A DNA stretch of 13,198 bases from NCBI GenBank assembly GCA_031275525.1, contig JAISOP010000038.1, positions 1 through 13,198 on the forward strand, written 5' to 3'. The number at the start of each line of letters is the position of its first letter. Position 1 is the first letter of the stretch. Positions 7,595 through 13,198 of this stretch are shown here, one piece after another. The notes beneath the pieces are model-generated. The model worked only from the letters and a program-made list of their open reading frames with translations, made no database searches and was not told the origin of the DNA. The translations under genes and the position numbers were made by a program. Source of the stretch: Tannerella sp. Lineage in GTDB: Bacteria > Bacteroidota > Bacteroidia > Bacteroidales > Tannerellaceae.

Positions 7595-9286
7595 ATGAGA
7601 AAAAAAACTTTCTTGCCATTCCTTGCAATGGCCGCTATTTTTGCGCTTGCTTCCTGTTCCGGGAAGTTGAAACCGTTATCGGGACAGTACATTAAGGCTG
7701 ATCCTCAACCGCTTGAAGCCGTAGGCGGACAAGTACCTGTAACCATCAGTGTCACTTATCCGGCCAAATGGTTTAACAAAAACGCCGTAGTAACCATTAC
7801 TCCGGTACTTCGCTATGCCTCGGGTGAAACGTGGGGCACGGCGTACACCTATCAGGGAGAAAAGGTAAAGGCTAACAACCAGTCCATCCCTTACAGCGAG
7901 GGTGGAAACGTGACCCTGAAATCGACGTTCAAGTATAAACCCGAAATGAAAAAATCGGAGCTATACCTGACCTTCGATGCGAAAATCAAAAGCAAAACCG
8001 TCAAACTGCCGGATATTAAAATCGCCGACGGTGTAGTAGCCACGTCGGCGCTGGCGGATGCAGGTACGGCCACGCCGGCCATCGGCCCGGACAAGTTCCA
8101 GCGAATCATCAAGGAAGCTTACGATGCAAACATCCTCTTCCTGATTCAGCAGGCCGAGTTGCGCTCGAAGGAGTTGAGCAAAGCGGAAATAAAAGACTGG
8201 CAAGACCTGGTTGAAAATGCGTATGAAGCGCCGAACCAGAACATAGCCGTCGAAATTTCAGCCTATGCTTCTCCCGATGGAGGCGTGAAACTGAATGATG
8301 CACTGGCGGAGAAACGTGAATCCAATACGTCCAAATATCTGGCAAAGGAACTGAAGAAACGCAAGATTGACGTGCCGGTAGATGCGCATTATACGGCTCA
8401 GGACTGGGCTGGTTTCCAGGAATTGGTATCGAAATCGAATCTGCAGGACAAAGACCTTGTGTTGCGCGTACTTTCCATGTATAAAGACCCGGAAGAAAGA
8501 GAACGCGAAATCAAAAACATCTCGTCGGTATTCAAAACGCTGGCTGATGAAATCCTTCCGCAGTTGCGCCGTTCGCGCCTGATTGCCAACATTGAAATCA
8601 TCGGCAAGTCCGACGAGGAAATTAGCAGTCTGGCACAGAGCGATGCAGGTGCGCTGAATATCGAAGAATTGCTTTATGCCGCTACCCTGACGAAAAACGC
8701 AACCGACAGGGAAGCCATCTACAGCAAGGCTACCCAGTTGTTCCCGAACGACTATCGTACATGGAACAACCTCGGTACGCAACGTTTTGCCGGCGGCGAC
8801 CTGGCCAAGGCGGAAGAATTGTTCAACAAAGCCAACGGTGTAAAGAATAACAGCGAATCGAATGTCAACCTGGGACTGATTGCCTTGACAAAGGGCGATG
8901 TCTCCAAGGCACAACAATTGATTGGCGGCGCATCGAACATTCCCGAATTGGGCGAAGCCCTGGGCGTACTCTACCTGGAGCAGGGCGAATATGCCAAAGC
9001 CGTCAGTTCGTTCGGCGCCACCAAGAGCAACAACGCGGCGCTGGCGCAAATCCTGACCAAGGATTACAGCAAAGCCTCTCAGACCTTGAATGCCATTGCT
9101 GCTCCGGACGCCGTCACCGACTACCTGAAGGCCGTCGTTGCTGCCCGTACGAACGATACGAGCGGCGTCATCAGCAACCTGAAAGCTGCCATCGCCAAGA
9201 AACCGGCGCTGGCCAAGGAAGCAGGGCTTGACCTCGAATTTGCAAAATATGCTGCGGATTCGGCCTTTACGAGCCTGGTGAGATAA
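7595..9286 (+). CDS. lipoprotein with OmpA-like region and C-terminal TPRs
   Basis: A 563-residue exported lipoprotein. The signal MRKKTFLPFLAMAAIFALASC has a textbook lipobox L18-A-S-C21. The residues after Cys (SGKLKP) lack the acidic stretch of the Bacteroidota surface-export signal, so a periplasm-facing location is favoured. Residues of about 35-145 look like a beta-sandwich. Residues 216-340 resemble an OmpA C-terminal peptidoglycan-binding domain (IAVEISAYASPDGGVKLNDALAEKRESNTSKYL, then IANIEIIGKSDE) with an insertion between its halves. TPR units follow from about 375 (AIYSKATQLFPNDYRTWNNLG, GDLAKAEELFNKA, GEYAKAVSSF). This resembles TPR/OmpA envelope proteins annotated in Bacteroidales. 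It has its own promoter and a strong terminator, so it is probably monocistronic and well expressed. A structural link between outer membrane and peptidoglycan is likely; its partners are unknown. Confidence 0.82.
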   Translation: MRKKTFLPFLAMAAIFALASCSGKLKPLSGQYIKADPQPLEAVGGQVPVTISVTYPAKWFNKNAVVTITPVLRYASGETWGTAYTYQGEKVKANNQSIPYSEGGNVTLKSTFKYKPEMKKSELYLTFDAKIKSKTVKLPDIKIADGVVATSALADAGTATPAIGPDKFQRIIKEAYDANILFLIQQAELRSKELSKAEIKDWQDLVENAYEAPNQNIAVEISAYASPDGGVKLNDALAEKRESNTSKYLAKELKKRKIDVPVDAHYTAQDWAGFQELVSKSNLQDKDLVLRVLSMYKDPEEREREIKNISSVFKTLADEILPQLRRSRLIANIEIIGKSDEEISSLAQSDAGALNIEELLYAATLTKNATDREAIYSKATQLFPNDYRTWNNLGTQRFAGGDLAKAEELFNKANGVKNNSESNVNLGLIALTKGDVSKAQQLIGGASNIPELGEALGVLYLEQGEYAKAVSSFGATKSNNAALAQILTKDYSKASQTLNAIAAPDAVTDYLKAVVAARTNDTSGVISNLKAAIAKKPALAKEAGLDLEFAKYAADSAFTSLVR

Positions 9287-9308
9287 TAAAGTAATTGACA
9301 GGTAACAC

Positions 9309-9350
9309 GAAAGGCGGAATTTCCTGACGGGAAGTTCCGCCTTTCCTTTT
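9309..9350 (+). terminator. strong rho-independent terminator
   Basis: A 16-bp stem (9309-9324 with 9330-9345) with one G·U pair, a 5-base loop (TGACG) and a tail CTTTT. It lies 22 bases after the lipoprotein gene stop and closes that transcription unit. Confidence 0.92.
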
Positions 9351-9411
9351 ATAACAGACCATGAAAATACCGGACCACTCTCCGATATGCACCCGATATG
9401 TAATCGTTCTG

Positions 9412-9444
9412 TTGCCGGGATGAAACATCCTGCCGGTACATTTG
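9412..9444 (+). promoter_or_regulatory. promoter of the LpxH-type gene, with dyad in the spacer
   Basis: TTG at 9412-9414 and TACATTTG at 9437-9444 (exact -7 match) are separated by 22 bases, one more than usual. A perfect dyad GGATG-AAA-CATCC (9418-9430) fills the spacer, and CCGATATG is repeated directly at 9382-9389 and 9393-9400, 11 bases apart. Both could be regulator sites. Transcription should start near 9450, about 13 bases before the ATG. Confidence 0.6.
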
Positions 9445-9463
9445 CAGTCATAAAACGAAATCA

Positions 9464-10228
9464 ATGAAACTGAGGAAATACTATCCTGTGATTATTCTTT
9501 CGGACATCCACCTGGGTTCCGGCTATTCGCGCACGGAGGAAGTCACCCGTTTTCTGCCACATGTTGACTGCGATCGCCTGATCCTGAACGGGGATATCAT
9601 TGACGGCTGGCAATTGAAGAAACCGGGAAAACGCTGGAAACAAAAACATACGGAATTTTTTAAGGTACTGATGAAAATGATGGAAAACAACGGCACGCAA
9701 ATTGTTTACATCAGGGGAAACCATGACGATTTCCTGGATTACCTGGCGCCGTTGAGCTTTTTCAACATCACGATTGCCAGGGATTACGTACTGGAGTTTC
9801 ACGGCCGTCGTTACTTAGTCACCCACGGAGATATATTTGACCGCGTAACCACCCACATGCACTGGCTGGCCATGTGGGGCGATGTGGGATACACCTTCCT
9901 GTTATGGCTGAACAGAATATACAACCGCAGACGCGAGCAACAAGGTAAGGCCTACTTTTCGCTGGCCCGGCAAGTCAAGCACAAGGTCAAAAGCGCCGTC
10001 TCCTATATCTCGGCCTTTGAGAGGGAACTGGTTAAACTGGCGGAGGCCCGGAAACTGAACGGTATTATCTGCGGACATATTCATCAGGCGGCGAATACGT
10101 GGTATGGCCCTATCCACTACCTTAATTCGGGCGACTGGGTGGAAAGCATGACCGCATTGGTGGCCGACGAAGCGGGTGAATGGCATATCATCCTCTATGA
10201 CCACTCGGAATACGAAAAGATTCAATAA
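9464..10228 (+). CDS. UDP-2,3-diacylglucosamine diphosphatase-like metallophosphoesterase
   Basis: A 254-residue calcineurin-type phosphoesterase. The full metal-binding set is present: D14-x-H16 (SDIHLG), G43-D44-I-I-D47, G85-N-H-D88, H121-G-D123 and G204-H205-I-H207. The sequence context (NGDIIDGWQ; the hydrophobic insert HMHWLAMWGDVGYTFLLWL; the ending SGDWVESMTALV) fits the LpxH/LpxH2 group, which splits UDP-2,3-diacylglucosamine to lipid X and UMP in lipid A synthesis on the inner face of the cytoplasmic membrane. No signal peptide is present. ATG 9464 is the first in frame after the promoter. It appears monocistronic. The stop TAA (10226-10228) spans the junction of the first two 8-bp repeat units, so the ending KIQ is repeat-encoded as in galE. 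Another phosphoesterase substrate remains possible. Confidence 0.82.
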   Translation: MKLRKYYPVIILSDIHLGSGYSRTEEVTRFLPHVDCDRLILNGDIIDGWQLKKPGKRWKQKHTEFFKVLMKMMENNGTQIVYIRGNHDDFLDYLAPLSFFNITIARDYVLEFHGRRYLVTHGDIFDRVTTHMHWLAMWGDVGYTFLLWLNRIYNRRREQQGKAYFSLARQVKHKVKSAVSYISAFERELVKLAEARKLNGIICGHIHQAANTWYGPIHYLNSGDWVESMTALVADEAGEWHIILYDHSEYEKIQ

Positions 10229-10251
10229 TTCAAAGATTCAATCATTCGTGC
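10220..10251 (+). repeat. 8-bp tandem repeat, four units, over the phosphoesterase gene stop
   Basis: Units ATTCAATA, ATTCAAAG, ATTCAATC, ATTCGTGC. The stop TAA is formed at the junction of units one and two. It has the same unit length, unit number and closing ATTCGT as the copy at 7234-7265. Confidence 0.85.
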
Positions 10252-10283
10252 CGTGCAGCGAGGCAAGGCGTGTAAACGGTTCC

Positions 10284-10367
10284 GGAACGCGTCTTCCAAA
10301 ACTCGGAACGCTCGTTCCGAAACTTGGAACACGTCTTCCGAACTTCGGAACGCGTGTTCGTAAAAGA
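10284..10367. repeat. 21-bp tandem array of interleaved dyads, four units
   Basis: Four units of exactly 21 bp start at 10284, 10305, 10326 and 10347; the last diverges in its 3' third. Each begins GGAACRC or GGAACGC and carries TTCC or TTCG eleven bases on. Unit two contains the perfect dyad GGAACG-CT-CGTTCC (10305-10318). Between units three and four lies TTCCGAA-C-TTCGGAA (10336-10350). The two dyad types alternate, so the strand could fold in alternative ways. Because 21 is divisible by 3, all frames repeat as heptapeptides (GTRLPKL, GTLVPKL, GTRLPNF on the plus strand); I see no evidence that this is translated. Confidence 0.85.
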
Positions 10368-10635
10368 AAATCAATCCCGGGGGAAAGCGTAACATCCGGA
10401 TGTGGCAGCGGTGTAGAAGCGCTGTTTGCGGAGCCGGAAATATCCGGGTTTACCCCTTCCTTGCTGAACGGTTGATGATGAATGAGAGAAAAAAGCATTT
10501 CGTACATTCTATTTTTTTCACTGCGGACAAAGATAAAATACCTTTCCCGAATAACAAGACGTTGGACAAAAAAATGATGTTTTTTAACCCGGAAACGAAC
10601 CGGGGATAAGAAAAGCCTTGTAGGGGAACGTGAAC
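10368..10635. other. gene-free stretch with short palindromes
   Basis: No gene is supported here. The stretch contains the perfect palindrome ACATCCGGATGT (10392-10403), the hairpin CCGGA-AATA-TCCGG (10434-10447) and CCCGG...CCGGG (10588-10604). None is followed by a convincing T-run, so no terminator is called. Open frames crossing it on both strands have no recognisable protein features. Confidence 0.5.
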
Positions 10636-10662
10636 TTGTATGATATTTTTTCACTACTTTTG
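10636..10662 (+). promoter_or_regulatory. promoter of the cytoplasmic TPR gene
   Basis: TACTTTTG at 10655-10662 matches TAnnTTTG exactly. The nearest upstream TTG (10636-10638) is only 16 bases away, shorter than the usual 19-21. The predicted leader to the ATG at 10685 is about 15 bases. Confidence 0.55.
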
Positions 10663-10684
10663 TTTCGTGTAATTAAAGAACAAC

Positions 10685-12346
10685 ATGGAAGATGATAATT
10701 CAATAGACAGGACAGGAGCGTCTGATTTCGTGATTCAACAGATACTGGATAAGTCTGAGTATTACAACCGCATCATGGATTCGCTCATCCCCTTCAAAGA
10801 AAAAATGGAACATACGCAGGATGAAGAATCTTTGCTGAAGTTGAGCAATGAATTGCAACTTCAACTGAACCGGATGTCAAAGTTGAAAGAATACGCGGGG
10901 TATATTCACGAATTGTTCAGGATCATTCCGTCCCGGTCGGAACGTCTGCAACAGGCCGAAGCGTATTTTTATCAGGGGAAATTCCCGGAAATGGATGAGG
11001 TTTTGGATGCCACGAAAATACGTGCGGAAATAGAACGCCAGAACGAAATCCGCTTTTCGGCCAAAGATAAAGAGCAGGAACAGAAAGCGCGTATCCGTAC
11101 GGATCATAAGTCCTACGAACTGATTGTAAAGGCGTTTTATCGCTATACCTTTATTGAATATCCGAAATGGTATGAAGAGGTTTTTGATCTTTTGAGGGAC
11201 GCGGAAGCCTTCTCCACCAATGTGCAGGCCATGTATGAATTGGGCGCCTACCTGAAGGATACCGACGAACGGGAGTGGGCGTTCCAGTTGCTGAACGATG
11301 CGTATGTAATCAGCGGGGGAATAGAGGGGGAAATCGGCCGCCTGTATGAAGCAAAGTCTCTTTGGGCCATGGGAATCCTGTCAAGACGTGAAAATGACTA
11401 TCCGGAAGCGATCGAATATCTCAGGAAATCCGTGAAAATATACACGGATCTCAGTGAAACGAATCCCGCCGAATATCTTCCGATGACGTCGAATATGCTC
11501 ACCGTACTGGGAGACTGTCATACCTTTTCCAAGAACTTTTCCGTAGCCCTGGTCGTGTTTGAGGAGGCGGTGAATATCCGGCGGAAACTGGCTTTGTATG
11601 GCAACTGGGAAGAGTCTATCAATCTGGCTGACGTGCTGGACAAACTGGCAACCGTTCACCTCTGCCTGGGAAGATTCGGCGAAGCCGTCCCGCTCTATGA
11701 GGAAGCCCTGAGGATCAAGGAAGGTCACATTGAGAAGAATTTGTACATCATACTGGAATCCAAGGCAAGTACTTTATATAATCTGGCGATTACACATTTT
11801 GCGGCGCAAGAATACGAAAAATCGATTCGCAGGACGAAAGAAGAGCTGGTGATCCGCAAGCAGGTACAGGACATCGACCCTTTCGGACAGTTGCCTCTTC
11901 TGGCCAGGTCAAGGGCGTTGCTTGGCGATCTGTATCTATATACGGACAGGCCGGAGGACGCGATCCGGGAAAGGGAAAAGGTGGTGAAACTGTATAAACT
12001 CCTTGCCAAATGTTCTGGGGACAAGTATTTACCCAATCTGGGCGAAGCGGTCAACCACTGTTCCAACTTGTATTTTAGAATGAAATCGTATGGCAAATAT
12101 TTCCTGTCGCTGCAGGAAGCGCTGGAAATATTCCGTAAACTGGCTACCTCCGATCCGGAAGAGTATTTGCCGACGGTGGGATGTCTGTTGGGAAATGTTT
12201 GCCATTATTATGAACGGGTTGCTCCGAACAAGAAAAAAGCGGTCGAGAACGCCCGCGAATCCTACAAGATTCTTTCCTCCATCGAACGGAGCGAAACGGC
12301 TGAATTAGCTTTCACCCATGTGAAAAGGATCATCGGGGAAGTATAA
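10685..12346 (+). CDS. cytoplasmic tetratricopeptide-repeat protein (553 aa)
   Basis: A 553-residue protein without signal peptide or membrane span. Residues 1-140 are charged and helical, probably coiled-coil in part (SNELQLQLNRMSKLKEYAGY; IRAEIERQNEIRFSAKDKEQEQ). AEAYFYQGKFPEMDEVLD (91-108) resembles the linker that precedes TPRs in many Bacteroidales multidomain proteins. TPRs run from about 180 to 530, with long units: DYPEAIEYLRKSVKIYTDL, FSVALVVFEEAVNIRRKLA, FGEAVPLYEEALRIKEG and LSLQEALEIFRKLATSDP. A P-x-x-YLP-like motif recurs at 261-266 (PAEYLP), 446-450 (DKYLP) and 491-496 (PEEYLP). It stands alone behind its own promoter. No enzymatic domain is visible, so it is probably a protein-binding scaffold. 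Its less C/G-biased codons differ from the barrel gene and may suggest a different history. Confidence 0.82.
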   Translation: MEDDNSIDRTGASDFVIQQILDKSEYYNRIMDSLIPFKEKMEHTQDEESLLKLSNELQLQLNRMSKLKEYAGYIHELFRIIPSRSERLQQAEAYFYQGKFPEMDEVLDATKIRAEIERQNEIRFSAKDKEQEQKARIRTDHKSYELIVKAFYRYTFIEYPKWYEEVFDLLRDAEAFSTNVQAMYELGAYLKDTDEREWAFQLLNDAYVISGGIEGEIGRLYEAKSLWAMGILSRRENDYPEAIEYLRKSVKIYTDLSETNPAEYLPMTSNMLTVLGDCHTFSKNFSVALVVFEEAVNIRRKLALYGNWEESINLADVLDKLATVHLCLGRFGEAVPLYEEALRIKEGHIEKNLYIILESKASTLYNLAITHFAAQEYEKSIRRTKEELVIRKQVQDIDPFGQLPLLARSRALLGDLYLYTDRPEDAIREREKVVKLYKLLAKCSGDKYLPNLGEAVNHCSNLYFRMKSYGKYFLSLQEALEIFRKLATSDPEEYLPTVGCLLGNVCHYYERVAPNKKKAVENARESYKILSSIERSETAELAFTHVKRIIGEV

Positions 12347-12385
12347 AATAGGACCTTGGTCTTGTAAAACGAAAATAGGAGAATC

Positions 12386-12518
12386 ATGGCACATTATCTT
12401 GATCCGAAAAATGACAATCAATTGTCACCGGAATGGATTTTCGCTTGCGCAAATACAAACCATTACGGGGTTCAGTGTAGAAGAAATAAAAACAATACTC
12501 AGCTCGTCCCGCAGCTAA
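12386..12518 (+). pseudogene. internally deleted relic of a PD-(D/E)XK nuclease-family transposase
   Basis: An ATG at 12386, eight bases after AGGAG-like sequence, opens MAHYLDPKND, the characteristic N-terminus of the PD-(D/E)XK nuclease-family (Rpn-like) transposases common in Bacteroidales. The frame then loses similarity. In another frame, 12432-12518 reads NGFSLAQIQTITGFSVEEI, then KTILSSSRS and stop, which matches the style of the family's C-terminus (repeated S-x-x-x-I-x-x-I-T-G-x-S-x-E-E-I). Only about 44 codons remain of a protein that is normally close to 300 residues, so nearly the whole nuclease core is missing and the ends are joined out of frame. A perfect dyad TGACAAT-CA-ATTGTCA (12412-12427) lies at the apparent junction. 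It cannot encode a working protein. Confidence 0.65.
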
Positions 12519-12530
12519 GATCATTATAGT

Positions 12531-12538
12531 TATATTTG
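12531..12538 (+). promoter_or_regulatory. -7 element TATATTTG for the HYC_CC_PP gene
   Basis: An exact TAnnTTTG match, 35 bases before the ATG at 12574. No convincing -33 TTG lies 19-21 bases upstream. It starts 12 bases after the end of the transposase relic. Confidence 0.5.
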
Positions 12539-12573
12539 CTGCGTGAATCACGATACACATTAAGATCAACAGG

Positions 12574-12999
12574 ATGAAACGGACAATAGCTACGGTCATG
12601 GTGATATGGATGGCGCTGACGGCGATGCAGCCGGCGTTAGCCTTTCATTTCTGTGGCGGCTCACTGGTTTCCGTCGGTTTGGCGGATACGGAGAGGTGCT
12701 GCTGCGGGAAGGAGACGGGCGAAGACACCACATGCCCGGCGCCGGAGGGTATCGCCGGACCGGTCGAATCCTGCTGCTCCAATTACACGATGGAACTCTC
12801 GACCGACGAGTTCCGGACAACGCCCGCCGGCGGCTGTGGAAAAGAACCGCCTGCCGGTCAGGTTGCCTTGCCGCCCGCCGGGTGGTACGGATGCGATGGC
12901 CGGAACGATGCCCCGCCGATTCGACCCCTCTCCCCGCCGGGCACACCGGCTGCAAGCAGTACCCATCGGCTTGCCCTTCTTTGCACGCTTCGCATTTGA
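12574..12999 (+). CDS. HYC_CC_PP-type small exported cysteine-rich protein
   Basis: A 141-residue exported protein. The signal peptide MKRTIATVMVIWMALTAMQPALA (cleavage after A23) is followed by H25-F-C27-G-G, C42-C-C44-G and C67-C68-S-N, matching the layout of the Bacteroidota HYC_CC_PP family, here with HFC instead of HYC. The middle is Pro/Gly-rich, and the C-terminus ends with a short hydrophobic stretch (LALLCTLRI), as is common in the family. The His/Cys clusters suggest metal binding. The family often lies next to heavy-metal RND efflux genes, as here, so a role in periplasmic metal handling is inferred. The very GC-rich second half keeps several other frames open, but only this frame has the signal peptide and motifs. 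Confidence 0.75.
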   Translation: MKRTIATVMVIWMALTAMQPALAFHFCGGSLVSVGLADTERCCCGKETGEDTTCPAPEGIAGPVESCCSNYTMELSTDEFRTTPAGGCGKEPPAGQVALPPAGWYGCDGRNDAPPIRPLSPPGTPAASSTHRLALLCTLRI

Positions 13000-13013
13000 T
13001 TCGTTTCCCGCGG

Positions 13014-13037
13014 GAGAAAAGGCCTTTTCTCTTTCTA
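13014..13037 (+). terminator. perfect palindrome, possible terminator or attenuator
   Basis: GAGAAAAGGCCTTTTCTC (13014-13031) is a perfect 18-base palindrome followed by TTTCTA. As RNA it would form a 7-bp stem with a GGCC loop. It lies between the HYC_CC_PP gene and the RND gene and could limit read-through. The stem is AT-rich and the U-tract is interrupted, so its strength is uncertain. Confidence 0.4.
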
Positions 13038-13100
13038 TACTTTGCACGGGATAAACAGGTTCATGGCCCGCAAGGCGTTCCAGACGGAACTCCCCGGAGG

Positions 13101-13132
13101 CTTTGAATCATTGAATCATTAAATCATTGAAT
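13101..13132 (-). repeat. 8-bp tandem repeat, four units, at the RND gene start
   Basis: On the minus strand the units read ATTCAATG, ATTTAATG, ATTCAATG, ATTCAAAG. They have the same length and number as the copies at 7234 and 10220 but opposite orientation. The possible start codon at 13131 overlaps the outermost unit. A nearby dyad GTTCC-AGAC-GGAAC (13077-13090) shares its arms with the 21-bp array. Confidence 0.8.
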
Positions 13133-13139
13133 GAAATTT

Positions 13140-13198
13140 ATGTTGAACAAAATCATTGCATATTGTTTGGAAAACAGGCCGGTCATGCTGTTGTTGCT
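13140..13198 (+). CDS. CzcA/CusA-like heavy-metal RND efflux permease (N-terminal fragment)
   Basis: Nineteen codons before the window ends read MLNKIIAYCLENRPVMLLL. This matches the N-terminus of heavy-metal RND pumps (M-x-N-K-I-I-x-x-x-L-x-N-R followed by the first membrane helix). These are inner-membrane proton-driven exporters of Cu, Ag, Zn, Co or Cd. An in-frame ATG at 13131 would add three residues (MKF); ATG 13140 is preferred on similarity. The preceding HYC_CC_PP gene supports the call. TATACTTTG at 13036-13044 resembles a -7 box with one extra base and could be its own promoter. The protein is truncated by the window edge. Confidence 0.6.
   Translation, partial: MLNKIIAYCLENRPVMLLL

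Noticed and set aside
8258..9451. A 397-codon minus-strand open frame
   Set aside because: It is antisense to the OmpA/TPR lipoprotein and crosses its terminator; no protein family features are seen.
10588..10604. CCCGG...CCGGG hairpin before the cytoplasmic TPR gene as a terminator
   Set aside because: The stem is short, the loop is long and no T-run follows on either strand.
10238..10654. A 138-codon minus-strand frame and a 99-codon plus-strand frame (10176-10475) crossing the 21-bp array
   Set aside because: A repeat unit of 21 bp keeps all frames open. The heptapeptide repeats follow from that, and no other coding sign is present.
12351..12368. GACC-TT-GGTC dyad after the TPR gene as a terminator
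   Set aside because: It has only four base pairs and no T-tract.
12606..13106. Overlapping frames of 119-166 codons on both strands over the HYC_CC_PP gene
   Set aside because: They result from very high GC in this region. Only the 12574 frame has a signal peptide and the family's His/Cys motifs.

Overview
The window reads as a Bacteroidota chromosome segment, most likely order Bacteroidales, with mixed to moderately high GC. Supporting signs are: -7 promoter elements of the TAnnTTTG type instead of sigma70 -10 boxes, start codons mostly without Shine-Dalgarno sequences, and typical Bacteroidales families (ROK sugar kinase, TPR/outer-membrane-barrel gene pair, OmpA/TPR lipoprotein, HYC_CC_PP small cysteine protein, remnant of a PD-(D/E)XK-family transposase). 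A genus cannot be fixed from the sequence alone.

Layout. Positions 1-87 may hold the 5' end of a leftward gene behind a good -7 box. A divergent intergenic region (88-301) carries a 7-bp AT-rich tandem repeat. Then all genes run rightward. A three-gene cluster follows: ROK kinase (302-1270), a 999-residue periplasmic TPR protein (1322-4321) and an outer-membrane beta-barrel protein (4330-6114). GalE (6224-7258) is next, with a doubtful small membrane ORF overlapping its stop. A lipoprotein with an OmpA-like region and C-terminal TPRs (7595-9286) has its own promoter and a very strong intrinsic terminator. An LpxH-type metallophosphoesterase (9464-10228) follows with its own promoter. A 456-bp gene-free stretch holds a 21-bp tandem array of interleaved dyads. 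A solitary cytoplasmic TPR protein (10685-12346) has its own promoter. After it lie an internally deleted relic of a PD-(D/E)XK transposase (12386-12518), an HYC_CC_PP protein (12574-12999) and the first codons of a CzcA/CusA-like RND efflux pump cut by the window edge (13140 onward).

How the genes fit together. Most of the window serves the cell envelope: barrel and TPR pair, OmpA-like lipoprotein, lipid A enzyme, UDP-galactose supply through GalE, and a metal-efflux locus. Most appear to be separate transcription units. No canonical defence system, CRISPR array, rRNA or tRNA was seen. The least explained material is repetitive and regulatory: three loci each with exactly four 8-bp units (consensus ATTCAAWG) overlapping a gene's stop or start codon, the 21-bp dyad array, and the cytoplasmic TPR protein whose repeats resemble those attached to effector domains in other Bacteroidales.
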